Source: Sulfuricurvum sp. | GTDB taxonomy: Bacteria > Campylobacterota > Campylobacteria > Campylobacterales > Sulfurimonadaceae | DNA length: 64,000 bases | Assembly (NCBI RefSeq): GCF_023229695.1 | Contig: NZ_JALNYS010000008.1 | Location: 76,890 to 140,889 of the forward strand | Reading direction: 5' to 3' | In this document: in pieces, positions 1-10,484 of the stretch | Layout of the letters: the number at the start of each line of letters is the position of its first letter | Position numbering within the stretch: position 1 is the first letter of the stretch | Notes under the pieces: generated by a model | What the model was told of the DNA's origin: nothing | Seen by the model: the letters and a program-made list of their open reading frames with translations, nothing else | The model's database searches: none | Made by a program: the position numbers and the translations under genes

Positions 1-386
1 TCGACAACATAGGCTATAAATCTTTCGATTGTATTGGTGAATGCGATAATTTTCCCCCATTCGCCGCCGGTACCGTAAAAAGATTTGACATAATAACTCA
101 AGACAATGTAAAAAACATCGCTCAAAAACGGTTCGATCGCTTCAGAGGTTTGGAGGAGATTGTGAACCCCTTTCATCTCTTCTAAAATTTTTTTCTCTTT
201 AGCAAAAAACAGGGCATCAAAGAGCGGCACTATGATGAGTTGAAACTCTTTGATGGGTACAGGATTCTTTACGGATTCAGTATACACTTTCCAGGCAGCT
301 TTTATAAAAATACTCCGAAAGGTCTGTGTATCAAAATTCGGATGGACTAAATTCGTAAAAAAAGAGAACTCCCCGCTCTGTTCCAT
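1..386 (-). CDS. Partial protein of unknown function downstream of pdxA
   Basis: An open frame starts at an ATG on the minus strand (bases 386-384) and runs off the left edge, giving about 128 residues beginning MEQSGEFSFFTNLVHPNF. The start lies two bases after the pdxA stop (TAA-CT-ATG), so it is probably translated with pdxA. The visible part is soluble and mainly helical, with no signal peptide and no motif I recognise. It could be the N-terminal regulatory part of a larger protein. No function is assigned. Confidence 0.6.
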   Translation of the reverse strand, partial: MEQSGEFSFFTNLVHPNFDTQTFRSIFIKAAWKVYTESVKNPVPIKEFQLIIVPLFDALFFAKEKKILEEMKGVHNLLQTSEAIEPFLSDVFYIVLSYYVKSFYGTGGEWGKIIAFTNTIERFIAYVV

Positions 387-388
387 AG

Positions 389-1315
389 TTACTCCACTAC
401 CTGAAATGTAAGTGCTGCTTTAATCGCATTGGTATAACTTAGCCCGAGGGCTTTGTTCTGATACGCAATATCAAATGCCGTCCCATGATCGACGGAAGTT
501 CGGATTAGGGGGAGCCCAAGCGATACATTGATCCCTTCGTCAAAATAGAGCGCTTTAAGCGGAGCAAGCCCCTGATCGTGGTACATCGCCACGACCGTTT
601 TAAAATAGGCACGGCTTCTGGGGGTAAATGCGATGTCCGGAACGATAGGTCCCTGGAAAACCTCTTTTCCGATAGCGCTATTTGCCCGCTCTATCGCCTC
701 CTCAATGAGACGCTCTTCATCTCCCAGCACACCGTTGTCTCCGGCATGGGGATTTAGGCCCAAAACCGCAACGGGGGAACGTTGAAGGGTACGGTTTAAC
801 CGGAGTAAAAAATCGTATAGTTTATCCGTCTGAATGTGCTGTGGAACCTCACGCAAAGGGATGTGTTCCGTAAAAAGGGCGACGTAAAGCTCTTCACATC
901 CCAGCATCATGATCGCATCGGAGTGGAGTAAATCACGTAAAGCGTCGGTATGTCCGACATACGGGAGACCGGCCATCATCCACGCCTCTTTATGGATCGG
1001 AAGGGTAGTGATGGCGTCTGCTTCTCCCGAAGTGGCCAAAGCAATGGCACAGAGAAACGAATCATAGCTGTAACGGCCGCTTTGCGGACACACTACCCCC
1101 GGACGGATCGTAAACTCACCGGCAACCTCGTGACAAACAAAGGTATCCGGCAGCCCTCTTTCCAGTAAATGGGCAGCCTGCTGCGCCATTGCACGACTGA
1201 TACAGTAGAGGGGACGGCACACTGCAAGGATAGTTTCATGCCCCTTTAAGAGTATTTCAAATCCTACGCCGTTGAGATCTCCGACGCTGATGGCGATGGT
1301 TTTTAACGTTTGCAT
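389..1315 (-). CDS. pdxA: 4-hydroxythreonine-4-phosphate dehydrogenase
   Basis: This 308-residue protein oxidises 4-phosphohydroxy-L-threonine in pyridoxal 5'-phosphate synthesis (DXP-dependent route). Family hallmarks are the start ISVGDLNGVGFEI, the GHTDALRDLL segment, NPHAGDNGVLGDEE, the metal-site run AMYHDQGLAPLK, and the C-terminal RTSVDHGTAFDIA. The length is near the usual 300-330. It overlaps the upstream pdxJ by 13 bases, so the two are very likely co-translated. Its product and 1-deoxyxylulose phosphate are the substrates route for PdxJ, so the pair forms one pathway unit. Confidence 0.96.
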   Translation of the reverse strand: MQTLKTIAISVGDLNGVGFEILLKGHETILAVCRPLYCISRAMAQQAAHLLERGLPDTFVCHEVAGEFTIRPGVVCPQSGRYSYDSFLCAIALATSGEADAITTLPIHKEAWMMAGLPYVGHTDALRDLLHSDAIMMLGCEELYVALFTEHIPLREVPQHIQTDKLYDFLLRLNRTLQRSPVAVLGLNPHAGDNGVLGDEERLIEEAIERANSAIGKEVFQGPIVPDIAFTPRSRAYFKTVVAMYHDQGLAPLKALYFDEGINVSLGLPLIRTSVDHGTAFDIAYQNKALGLSYTNAIKAALTFQVVE

Positions 1316-2106
1316 AATACTTTCATATCTTTGATAGCAGTGGCGAGTCCGGTAAACACCGAACGCGCAATGATGCTCTGACCGATATTGAGTTCCTCGA
1401 TCGTATCAATGCCGACAATGGCGGTGACGTTTTGATAATTAAGTCCGTGCCCTGCAGCTACTTTAAGCCCAAGCGAACGGGCATAATTGGCCGCTTCCAC
1501 AATATCTCCGTACGCTTGTTCCAGCCGTCCATCCAACTCGGAGCGGCTAAGGTTCAGCGATTCGATCGCATGGTGGGAGTGGGGAAGAGAGCTGTGGCGC
1601 ATCGCATAAAGATTTGCATAACTTCCGGTATGCAGTTCTACCCACTGAACCCCTAAGCGCTCCGATAACGTTATCGCATCACGTGTCGGATCGATAAACA
1701 GGGAGATCTCAATTTCTGAAGCTTTGAGCTTTTCGATCGCACCGGCTATGGCATCAAAACTCCCTGCGATATCAAGCCCCCCTTCGGTGGTTACCTCTTC
1801 GCGTTTCTCAGGGACTAGGGTGGCACGATGGGGACGTAATGCAGAGACGATATCGATGATAGAGGGATCAATGGCACATTCGAGATTGACCGGAAGGGGG
1901 GAAGAGGCGATGATCCGACGGGCATCTTCATCATGGATATGGCGGCGATCTTCGCGCAAATGGATCGTAATCTGATCGGCTCCGTTTTGGGCACAGATGG
2001 AGAGAGCCATTAACGGATCGGGATCATTGATTTTACGGGCTTCGCGCAATACGGCGATATGGTCGATATTGACTCCGAATAACATATTGGGGCGATGATT
2101 GGGCAT
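1303..2106 (-). CDS. pdxJ: Pyridoxine 5'-phosphate synthase
   Basis: This 267-residue TIM-barrel enzyme condenses 1-deoxyxylulose 5-phosphate with the PdxA product to form pyridoxine 5'-phosphate. Recognisable parts are GVNIDHIAVLREAR near the N-terminus (LGVNIDHVATLR in the family), HLREDRRHI, NLECAIDP, LVPEKREEVTTEGGL, VELHTGSYA and AAGHGLNYQN. It is the first gene of the pdxJ-pdxA pair and overlaps pdxA by 13 bases. About 170 bases separate it from tgt. Confidence 0.96.
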   Translation of the reverse strand: MPNHRPNMLFGVNIDHIAVLREARKINDPDPLMALSICAQNGADQITIHLREDRRHIHDEDARRIIASSPLPVNLECAIDPSIIDIVSALRPHRATLVPEKREEVTTEGGLDIAGSFDAIAGAIEKLKASEIEISLFIDPTRDAITLSERLGVQWVELHTGSYANLYAMRHSSLPHSHHAIESLNLSRSELDGRLEQAYGDIVEAANYARSLGLKVAAGHGLNYQNVTAIVGIDTIEELNIGQSIIARSVFTGLATAIKDMKVLCKR

Positions 2107-2276
2107 GAGAATCCTTTGCTATATAGTTGATATGTCTAATTAAAACAGCTTATAGGTGTTGAGCCTATTATTGTACCCCAAAATAGATGATTCAGGAATT
2201 CAAAGAGGCCCGACCTGCTAAATCATAGGTGTTTTTATGATACGGCAGTTTCGTTTAAATAAAACCTAATCAAGGG

Positions 2277-3398
2277 CTATTTTCCCCGTTTTGCGTAAAA
2301 CTCTTTTTTAAATTCGAGAAATTTTCCGGCAATGATCGCATCCCGTGCCTGAGCGACCAACGACAGGTAATAGTGGAGATTATGGAGCGATGCGAGGCGA
2401 AAATAGGTGATCTCACGCGATCGGAAAAGGTGGTGAAGATAGGCGCGGCTGTAGCGGCGGCAGGTGTAGCAGTCGCAGGCGGGATCGATCGGCTCGCTGT
2501 CGAACTTGTAGGCGGCCCCTTTGATGTTGACTTTTCCGAATGAGGTAAAGAGGGTACCGTTGCGGGCGTTGCGGGTCGGCATGACGCAGTCGAACATGTC
2601 GACCCCCCGCTCGATGTTTTCGACGAGGTCTTCGGGAGTTCCGACCCCCATCAGATAGCGGGGCTTATTGGTCGGCATCAGCGGCGTTGTATGCTCGACC
2701 GTGTCGTACATCAACTGATTTGTTTCACCGACGGAGAGTCCGCCGATCGCAAATCCGTCATAATCCATCGCACAGAGCTCTTCGGCGGACCGGGTACGGA
2801 AATTGAGATCGGTCCCCCCCTGAATGATCGCAAAAATATTTTGGTCGATCCCGATCCCCTTGGTCTGATTGTTACGATGGTAATCGATGGACTGCTTCGC
2901 CCACTGGGTCGTCCGCTCGATCGATTTTTTAATCCGTTCCTGCGTCGCGGGAAGGGCGACGAGATCATCGAGTATCATCATAATATCGCTGTTCAGGTTG
3001 TTTTGGATATCGATCACTTTTTCGGGGGTGAAAAAGTGCTTGCTTCCGTCGATGTGACTGCGAAACTCGATCCCCGTTTCGGTCGGTTTGGAGATATCGC
3101 TGAGGCTGAATGCCTGAAATCCCCCGCTGTCGGTCAGAAAGCTGTTCGGGTAGGTCGTATAGCCGTGCAGACCTCCCAGTTTGGCTACTGTCTCATCTCC
3201 GGGACGCAGGTACATGTGATAGGTGTTGGCAAGGATGATCTGGGTTCCGAGGATCTCGGTCATGTCGGCCATGTCGAGTGCCTTGACGCTCCCGACGGTC
3301 CCTACGGGCATAAAGATCGGCGTCTGTATCGTGGAGTGTGCCGTCGTGATGGTGCAGGCGCGCGCGTTGCCGCAGGTGGCGTCGATGTGAAATTCCAT
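2277..3398 (-). CDS. tgt: tRNA-guanine transglycosylase (queuine/preQ1)
   Basis: This 373-residue enzyme swaps guanine-34 of GUN anticodon tRNAs for preQ1 on the way to queuosine. The catalytic-pocket sequence TDSGGFQAFSL is present. So are the second conserved run GVDMFDCVMPTRNARNGTLF and the C-terminal zinc site CDCYTCRRYSRAYLHHLFR, which has three cysteines and a histidine. Length and domain order match bacterial Tgt. It is monocistronic here, divergent from hemL on the other strand. Confidence 0.97.
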   Translation of the reverse strand: MEFHIDATCGNARACTITTAHSTIQTPIFMPVGTVGSVKALDMADMTEILGTQIILANTYHMYLRPGDETVAKLGGLHGYTTYPNSFLTDSGGFQAFSLSDISKPTETGIEFRSHIDGSKHFFTPEKVIDIQNNLNSDIMMILDDLVALPATQERIKKSIERTTQWAKQSIDYHRNNQTKGIGIDQNIFAIIQGGTDLNFRTRSAEELCAMDYDGFAIGGLSVGETNQLMYDTVEHTTPLMPTNKPRYLMGVGTPEDLVENIERGVDMFDCVMPTRNARNGTLFTSFGKVNIKGAAYKFDSEPIDPACDCYTCRRYSRAYLHHLFRSREITYFRLASLHNLHYYLSLVAQARDAIIAGKFLEFKKEFYAKRGK

Positions 3399-3468
3399 AA
3401 AGAACCTTCGTTTTTACGCAATTTTATCGTACATTGGCCATATAGGCAACTCCAAAGCATTTAGATAT

Positions 3469-3474
3469 TATAAT
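3469..3474 (+). promoter_or_regulatory. Probable -10 box for hemL
   Basis: A perfect TATAAT lies 33 bases before the hemL start in A/T-rich DNA. No convincing -35 box is seen, which is common for sigma-70-type promoters in Campylobacterota. Confidence 0.35.
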
Positions 3475-3507
3475 ATCGAATAACTTTAACGTATCTAGGA
3501 TTGTCTT

Positions 3508-4791
3508 ATGAGCATTGAACACTCTCAGAGCGCTTTTGAAAAAGCCCAACAATTGATTCCAGGCGGCGTAAACTCCCCTGTTCGTGCCTTTAAAAGTGTC
3601 GGCGGTATCCCCCGCTTCATTGCAAGCGGAGAGGGTGGATATCTGATTGATATCGATAACAACCGTTATGTGGACTATGTTCAGAGCTGGGGGCCGTTGA
3701 TTTTCGGTCACCGCGACGAAAGCATTGAAAATGCCGTTATTGATGCGGTTAAACGGGGATTGAGCTTTGGAGCGCCGACGGAAGCTGAGAGTGAGCTGGC
3801 CGAGTTGATCATCTCCATTTACGATTCCATCGAAAAAATCCGCTTTGTGAGTAGCGGTACCGAAGCGGTCATGAGTGCGATCCGTCTTGCGCGCGGTTTT
3901 ACGGGGCGTGACGATATCGTGAAATTCACCGGGTGCTACCACGGTCACAGCGATGCGCTTTTGGTTCAGGCAGGTTCGGGGGCGGTGACGTTCGGTACGC
4001 CGAGTTCACCGGGGGTTCCGGCCGATTTTACGAAGCACACCCTGTTGGCCGAATACAATAACATCGACTCGGTTCGCCAATGTTTCGCCGACAGCCCGGG
4101 AATCGCCTGTGTTATCATCGAGCCCATAGCCGGGAATATGGGTCTCGTTCCGGCAACCAAAGATTTTCTCGCCGAGCTGCGCGCGGTGTGTAACGAATAC
4201 GGTGCCCTTTTGATTTTTGACGAAGTGATGAGCGGATTTCGTGCCTGCTTGCACGGAGCCGAGAGCATCACGGGGACCAAGCCTGATCTTGTAACGCTGG
4301 GCAAAGTGATCGGCGGCGGTATGCCCGTCGGCGCATTCGGCGGCCGTCGCGACATTATGGCTCACCTCTCACCCGAGGGGGGGGTCTATCAGGCGGGGAC
4401 ACTCAGCGGCAATCCAGTAGCCATGGCGGCGGGGCTTGCGGCGATCCGCAAACTCAAATCCAACGCCCGCCTTTACACGGTTCTCGAAGAACGGGCCAAG
4501 CGGTTGACGGAGGGGTTTGCCAATGCGGCAAAAGAGAACGCCATCCCCTTACAAACCGATGTGCGCGGTTCGATGTTCGGATTTTTCTTCGCGGAAAATC
4601 ATATTGCCAATTTTGCCGATGCACTGACGAGCGATACGGACCGTTTTGCCCGTTTTCATGCAGCGATGCTGGATGAAGGGTTTTATTTTGCCTGTTCGCA
4701 GTTTGAGACCGGATTCATCTGCAGCGCAACGACCGACGCAATGATCGAAGAGACCATTGCCGCAGCGGACAAAATTTTCAAAGAATTATAA
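3508..4791 (+). CDS. hemL: Glutamate-1-semialdehyde 2,1-aminomutase
   Basis: This 427-residue class III PLP enzyme makes 5-aminolevulinate from glutamate-1-semialdehyde, the second step of the C5 route to haem. The N-terminus (FEKAQQLIPGGVNSPVRAF) is diagnostic. The PLP lysine lies in TLGKVIGGGMPVGAFGG, preceded by LIFDEVMSGFR. VSSGTEAVMSAIRLAR and YQAGTLSGNPVAMAAGL are also conserved. An AGGA ribosome site precedes the ATG. It is followed after about 40 bases by the AtpZ-like gene. Confidence 0.97.
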   Translation: MSIEHSQSAFEKAQQLIPGGVNSPVRAFKSVGGIPRFIASGEGGYLIDIDNNRYVDYVQSWGPLIFGHRDESIENAVIDAVKRGLSFGAPTEAESELAELIISIYDSIEKIRFVSSGTEAVMSAIRLARGFTGRDDIVKFTGCYHGHSDALLVQAGSGAVTFGTPSSPGVPADFTKHTLLAEYNNIDSVRQCFADSPGIACVIIEPIAGNMGLVPATKDFLAELRAVCNEYGALLIFDEVMSGFRACLHGAESITGTKPDLVTLGKVIGGGMPVGAFGGRRDIMAHLSPEGGVYQAGTLSGNPVAMAAGLAAIRKLKSNARLYTVLEERAKRLTEGFANAAKENAIPLQTDVRGSMFGFFFAENHIANFADALTSDTDRFARFHAAMLDEGFYFACSQFETGFICSATTDAMIEETIAAADKIFKEL

Positions 4792-4832
4792 AAGTGTCGG
4801 AACCTTGTTTCGACAGTGTATAAAGGATGTCA

Positions 4833-5132
4833 ATGGAAAGTGAAGAACAAAAGCCGAGGATAAAACCGATCATCGAAGGGGCAGAGAGCCTCTCTCTGGG
4901 AATTTCGATGGTAGTGGCCGTATTGATCGGTGTGGCTATCGGCTTGGGATTAAAAAAACTTTTTGGTATCGACTGGTTATTGTGGATCGGTGTTGCCATC
5001 GGTATTGCCGCCGCATTTATGAATGTATTTAAAGCCTACAGCAAGCAGTACAAAGAGTTCGAAAAACTGGCTAAAGATCCGCGATACAATATGGGGAAAA
5101 AACAGGACGATGACGATGATGACGAGGATTAA
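4833..5132 (+). CDS. AtpZ/AtpI-family small membrane protein
   Basis: This is a 99-residue protein with two predicted membrane helices (about residues 21-40 and 46-62) joined by a short loop, and a strongly acidic tail (DDDDDDED). This layout matches the AtpZ/AtpI family, which assists F-type ATP synthase assembly or acts in Mg2+/Ca2+ transport. No other atp gene is nearby, so the role is by family resemblance only. The ATG at 4833 is preferred over the one at 4827 because AAAGGA then sits five bases upstream. Confidence 0.7.
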   Translation: MESEEQKPRIKPIIEGAESLSLGISMVVAVLIGVAIGLGLKKLFGIDWLLWIGVAIGIAAAFMNVFKAYSKQYKEFEKLAKDPRYNMGKKQDDDDDDED

Positions 5133-5640
5133 AAAACCTCTTGCCCTTTTTCTAGGGGCACAGGGAGCCGCTTTGGCGCTGCTACTCCTTTCGACGCAAA
5201 GTTATCTCAATTTTACGGTAGCGATGATGTCGTCGATGCTTATCGTGGCCGGTTCACTCTACTCGTACCGGAATATGATCCGACAACGCACTGAAGAGGT
5301 CGATCTCGAAGATAACAAAGACATAATCGATATGATGGACGATCCTTACGATCTCTACGAAGAAGAGCGGATGGAAGAGATCACCGATATCAAAGCCATG
5401 ATCAAAGCGGAAAAAGCCCGCCAAAAGGGCAACGTCATCCAAAATACGACAAAAAACGTTTCGGCATGGGTATCGGTTTACCGTCTGATTCCGTATGCGT
5501 TTTTAGTTTTGGGATTTATTGCGCTGCAAAACAATCATGCTTTATCGGTATTGCCCTATCTCGTAGGGCTTGCGGCGGGAATAGCCCTCGGTTACCTGAT
5601 CGCGCGAGACCTTTTTATTTCACAATCATCGGAATATTGA
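5110..5640 (+). CDS. Conserved-type membrane protein of unknown function
   Basis: The likely start is one of three clustered ATGs at 5110, 5116 and 5119, which overlap the end of the AtpZ-like gene; a longer frame upstream is only out-of-frame overlap. The protein of about 173-176 residues has two N-terminal membrane helices, a charged acidic middle (about residues 60-115) and two C-terminal helices ending LGYLIARDLFISQSSEY. It is probably co-translated with the AtpZ-like gene. Its last 26 bases overlap the convergent gene ending at 5615. I do not recognise a family. Confidence 0.7.
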   Translation: MTMMTRIKKPLALFLGAQGAALALLLLSTQSYLNFTVAMMSSMLIVAGSLYSYRNMIRQRTEEVDLEDNKDIIDMMDDPYDLYEEERMEEITDIKAMIKAEKARQKGNVIQNTTKNVSAWVSVYRLIPYAFLVLGFIALQNNHALSVLPYLVGLAAGIALGYLIARDLFISQSSEY

Positions 5641-6300
5641 TCATAATTTTTGTCTCTTTGACATCGGTAAAGAGATTATTCTTTTCCGCAAGCTGGCTGA
5701 TTTCGGAGAGGTATTTACGGTTGATGGATTCGGAAATCACCTCAATGGAGAAGAGGGAGTGTTTTTCCCCTTCATATTTAATATGCTCCCCGACACGGAA
5801 AAAGAGACGCGTAACGATCTTTTCATTTCCGGACATAGAGAGGTATATTTTGTTCAGCAGTTTGATGAACAGTTCCGTTTGAAGACGAATCTCCGGAATG
5901 GTCGGGTCAAGCTCTTTGGTGTATTTGGTTTGGCTTCCGATAGAGTTGGAGCTGATACACAGGTCGATTAGGGTGTAAATATTGACCAATTGCCCTTCGG
6001 GCTTTTGTTTGGTAAACTGAAAAGAGGGGAGCTGATAGAGACGGATTCCGATCTGCTCTTCGTCCTCGTAACCGACCGTTATCCCGAAAAACTTGAATCG
6101 GCCGAATTCCAGTTCCAGAAATGTGGTTTTAAAACCGAAGGAAGAGTTGGCATACGTCGTGGCAATCTTGTAAATCGCGGAGCCATCAATCGCACCGAGA
6201 AGATACTGTGCTTCGGTGTTGAGTGAGACAATTTTACCGCTTGAGTTAAATAGGATAAACGGATTGAAATCAAATTCAATCCATTGCTGATCGAATGTCA

Positions 6301-6301
<1 letters not shown>
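5615..6301 (-). CDS. Protein of unknown function coupled to rpoD, PAS-like N-terminus
   Basis: This is a 228-residue soluble protein. Its first 40 residues (FNPFILFNSSGKIVSLNTEA) read like the start of a PAS sensor fold. The rest is mixed helix and strand and ends in a GHKL-like region without clear ATP-binding boxes. Its ATG shares one base with the rpoD stop (TAATG), so translation is coupled to rpoD. The conserved placement suggests a regulatory partner, but no function can be given. Confidence 0.7.
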
Positions 6302-8166
<1,865 letters not shown>

Positions 8167-8204
8167 GATTGTCGGAGGACTCCCTTGCGGTTTAAAAGAG
8201 GTGG

Positions 8205-8210
8205 ATTATA
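8205..8210 (-). promoter_or_regulatory. Probable -10 box for rpoD
   Basis: The minus strand reads TATAAT about 40 bases upstream of the rpoD start. There is no clear -35 hexamer at the usual spacing. Confidence 0.4.
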
Positions 8211-8265
8211 CCGAAATATTTCTTAAGATAATGTTTGGGATTTTCCAATGTTCTTAAGATATAAA

Positions 8266-8481
8266 CTGACCTTACGCAGCTTGTCTAAACAAGTGCGAAA
8301 AGGTTAGTAATCTCCCGCATCCGGAAGATGCGGGTAGCTTTAGGGGGTTGTATGGGTGAAAAGCGTCAAAAAAGCCAACTGCTTGGCTTTTTTAGCTTTG
8401 GAACCCAAGCCGATGCACGAAGTGCCGGCTGGGCCGTCCCTGCCACTTTACGGGCTTTGCCCGGAAAGTGCGTAATATCTG
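8266..8481 (+). repeat. MITE-like dispersed repeat, copy 1 (long form)
   Basis: The copy starts CTGACCTTACGCA and ends in CGTAATATCTG, the two halves of an imperfect terminal inverted repeat seen in five other copies. It has the shared hairpin CCCGCATC/GATGCGGG and the CGGGCTTTGCCCG hairpin. Unlike the others it carries about 85 extra bases in the middle, with their own 11-base-pair hairpin. The element is flanked on both sides by ATATAAA (8259-8265 and 8482-8488), as expected for a target-site duplication. It fills most of the 371-base gap between rpoD and flgF. Confidence 0.85.
8368..8393 (+). terminator. Terminator-like hairpin inside repeat copy 1
   Basis: A perfect 11-base-pair stem (AAAAAAGCCAA pairing with TTGGCTTTTTT) has a four-base loop CTGC and ends in a T run. 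By shape it would stop transcription on either strand. It lies in the segment of copy 1 absent from the other copies. Confidence 0.55.
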
Positions 8482-8490
8482 ATATAAAGA

Positions 8491-8506
8491 TGGAACAAAG
8501 TTTGCT
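8491..8506 (+). promoter_or_regulatory. Sigma-54 promoter of flgF-flgG
   Basis: TGGAACAAAGTTTGCT matches the -24/-12 consensus TGGCAC-N5-TTGCT with one mismatch and keeps the GG-N10-GC spacing. It lies 32 bases before the flgF start, right at the right flank of repeat copy 1. Campylobacterota control middle flagellar genes (rod and hook) with sigma-54, which fits the two rod genes downstream. Confidence 0.8.
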
Positions 8507-8537
8507 TTATTCTTCCAATATTGCCGAAGGATAGAGA

Positions 8538-9359
8538 ATGCAGACCGGATATTATGCAGCAACAGGTGGAATGGTAACGCAATTCAACCGTATGGATACC
8601 ATCGCTTCCAATCTTGCCAATGCAAACACGACGGGGTTCAAGCGCGATCAGCTCATTGCGGGGGACTTTGCCCGTTTGTACAAAGCAGCGCAAGATGAGC
8701 TGCCGTTGGCGAATAATACGAAGGAAGCAGCCCAATATTTCAATCGTTCTTTAGCCCGTGTCCCGATGATCGTAGACGGATATACCGATCATACCCTCGG
8801 TTCGATGCAAAAAACCGACAATACGTTTGATCTTGCTTTGAGCAAAGAGGGGCAGTTTTTTGCGGTAAAGACCCCGCAAGGGATCCGTTTGACACGTGAC
8901 GGCTCATTTACGCTGAATGACGAAGGGAAACTCGTTACCAAAAAAGGGTATGAAGTTCTTCCAAGCGATTATGTGCAAACCCAGGCAACGATCACCCTTA
9001 ATCCGCAGGACGAAACGGTCACGATTGATAAAAACGGCCAGCTCGCTACCAATCTTCCCGGTTCGAATCAGATGGTTGCCGGTAAAAAAATCATGGTGGT
9101 TGAACCGCAAAATGTCCGAATGCTGATCAAGGAGGGGGAGAATCTGTATCTCCCGGATCCGAATGATCCATTGACGCCGGCGACGCAATCCGGCAGTGTT
9201 ATGCAGGGGTTTGTCGAAAAAAGCAATGTCAATACCGTCAACGAGATGGTTGCGCTGATCGAGGCCAACCGTCTTGTCGGAATGTATCAAAAAGCGATGG
9301 ACGCGCAGATGAATGATATGAATAACGATGCTATTCAAAAAATAGCCGGTAAAAACTAA
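8538..9359 (+). CDS. flgF: Flagellar basal-body rod protein FlgF-type
   Basis: This 273-residue protein is the proximal-rod or second-FlgG type found beside flgG in Campylobacterota. The N-terminal rod signature is DTIASNLANANTTGFKRD. The middle has FDLALSKEGQFFAVKTPQG and RLTRDGSFTLNDEGKLV. The C-terminal helix NTVNEMVALIEANRLVGMYQ is typical of FlgF/FlgG/FlgE proteins. It is exported by the flagellar type III system and has no cleaved signal. An AAGGA site precedes the ATG, and a sigma-54 promoter lies upstream. Confidence 0.93.
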   Translation: MQTGYYAATGGMVTQFNRMDTIASNLANANTTGFKRDQLIAGDFARLYKAAQDELPLANNTKEAAQYFNRSLARVPMIVDGYTDHTLGSMQKTDNTFDLALSKEGQFFAVKTPQGIRLTRDGSFTLNDEGKLVTKKGYEVLPSDYVQTQATITLNPQDETVTIDKNGQLATNLPGSNQMVAGKKIMVVEPQNVRMLIKEGENLYLPDPNDPLTPATQSGSVMQGFVEKSNVNTVNEMVALIEANRLVGMYQKAMDAQMNDMNNDAIQKIAGKN

Positions 9360-9372
9360 GGAGACCTGAACC

Positions 9373-10161
9373 ATGATGCAATCACTTTATACGAGTTCTA
9401 CCGGAATGTTGTCGATGCAGACTCAAATCGATACAACCGCCAATAACATTGCCAACGTCAATACGATGGGGTATAAAAAATCGCGTGCCGAATTTGCCGA
9501 TTTGATGTACAAAGTCATGACCTATGCGGGTACCTCTACCAGCGATACGACCCGCTCGCCCACCGGAGTTGAAGTGGGTCTGGGGGTACGCCCGACAGCT
9601 ATTAACAAAATTTTTTCAGAAGGGAGCCTGAAACAGACGGAAAATCCGCTGGATATGGCGATCACCGGAAAAGGCTTTTTTAAGATTCAACTCCCCAGCG
9701 GTGCGGAAGCGTATACCCGTAACGGTTCGTTCAAGATCGATCAGAACGGTACATTGGTGAATTCAGACGGTTATACCATTATTCCCGAAGTGGTCATTCC
9801 GGAGGATGCGGTCAATATCAGTGTCGGAGCGGACGGGATCGTGAGCGTTACCCAAGCCGGCCAGGCACAATCGACACAAGTCGGACAAATTTCTCTGACA
9901 AACTTTATCAATCCGGCCGGTTTGCATGCGATGGGAGACAATCTCTTTTCCGAAACCGACAGCTCCGGGCAACCGGTAGAGGGGACCCCCGGGATTAACG
10001 GGTTGGGGACGGTTCGGCAGGGATTTGTCGAGTTGAGTAACGTACAGCTTGTTGTCGAACTGACCGACCTGATCACGGCGCAACGTGCTTATGACGCCAA
10101 TTCAAAAGTTATTACGACCAGCGATGAGATGCTTTCAACGACCAACAGTCTTAAACGCTAG
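9373..10161 (+). CDS. flgG: Flagellar distal rod protein FlgG
   Basis: This 262-residue protein has the FlgG N-terminus MMQSLYTSSTGMLSMQTQ and the rod motif TTANNIANVNTMGYKKSRAE. It also has PLDMAITGKGFFKI and the C-terminal TDLITAQRAYDANSKVI. It forms the distal rod that crosses the periplasm. It starts 13 bases after flgF behind an AAGGAG site, so the two genes form a short operon. Confidence 0.97.
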   Translation: MMQSLYTSSTGMLSMQTQIDTTANNIANVNTMGYKKSRAEFADLMYKVMTYAGTSTSDTTRSPTGVEVGLGVRPTAINKIFSEGSLKQTENPLDMAITGKGFFKIQLPSGAEAYTRNGSFKIDQNGTLVNSDGYTIIPEVVIPEDAVNISVGADGIVSVTQAGQAQSTQVGQISLTNFINPAGLHAMGDNLFSETDSSGQPVEGTPGINGLGTVRQGFVELSNVQLVVELTDLITAQRAYDANSKVITTSDEMLSTTNSLKR

Positions 10162-10233
10162 TAGCGGATCTTTTGTATGAGGATACGCCATAGCGCTCTT
10201 TCCTGAGAAAATCGTAACCATCTGATCTCAAAA

Positions 10234-10378
10234 CTGATGTTACGCACTTTTCGGGCAAAGCCCGTAAAGTGGCGGGGACAATTTGTCCCCTGCACCCCCC
10301 CAAAGCTACCCGCATCTGTCAGATGCGCGAGAAAAACTGCCTTTTAAGCACTTGCTAGGGCAAAGTGCGTAAGGTCAG
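10234..10378 (-). repeat. MITE-like dispersed repeat, copy 2
   Basis: This is the same element as copy 1 in the opposite orientation: it starts CTGATGTTACGCAC and ends GTGCGTAAGGTCAG. On the minus strand it shows three hairpins, the CATC/GATG stem, GGGGAC/GTCCCC and CGGGC/GCCCG. TCAAAA occurs at the left edge and one base beyond the right edge. It lies in the 323-base gap after flgG and ends about 25 bases before a strong promoter for the next gene. Nothing else is seen in the gap. Confidence 0.85.
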
Positions 10379-10403
10379 ATCAAAAATATTTCTGCACATT
10401 CGA

Positions 10404-10432
10404 TTGCCGTATAAAGCTATTTGCAGTATAAT
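10404..10432 (+). promoter_or_regulatory. Sigma-70 promoter of the cheB-cheR fusion gene
   Basis: TTGCCG at 10404-10409 and TATAAT at 10427-10432 are separated by 17 bases. The -10 box is perfect and the -35 box matches four of six positions. The transcript would start about 45 bases before the gene. Confidence 0.55.
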
Positions 10433-10484
10433 GAAGCGAAAAAATATTATTTATTAATTTTTTTTAATCTATAATCTTGATTAT

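Noticed and set aside
950..1168. 72-residue frame opposite pdxA, one of many frames on the strand opposite real genes
   Set aside because: It is fully inside a well-supported gene, has no ribosome site and no family resemblance. Similar shadow frames opposite tgt, hemL, rpoD and the giant protein gene were dropped for the same reason.
10394..10408. Possible sigma-54 promoter (TGCACATTCGATTGC) before the cheB-cheR gene
   Set aside because: The GG-N10-GC spacing does not fit. A good TATAAT with a -35 box at 17 bases explains the region better.
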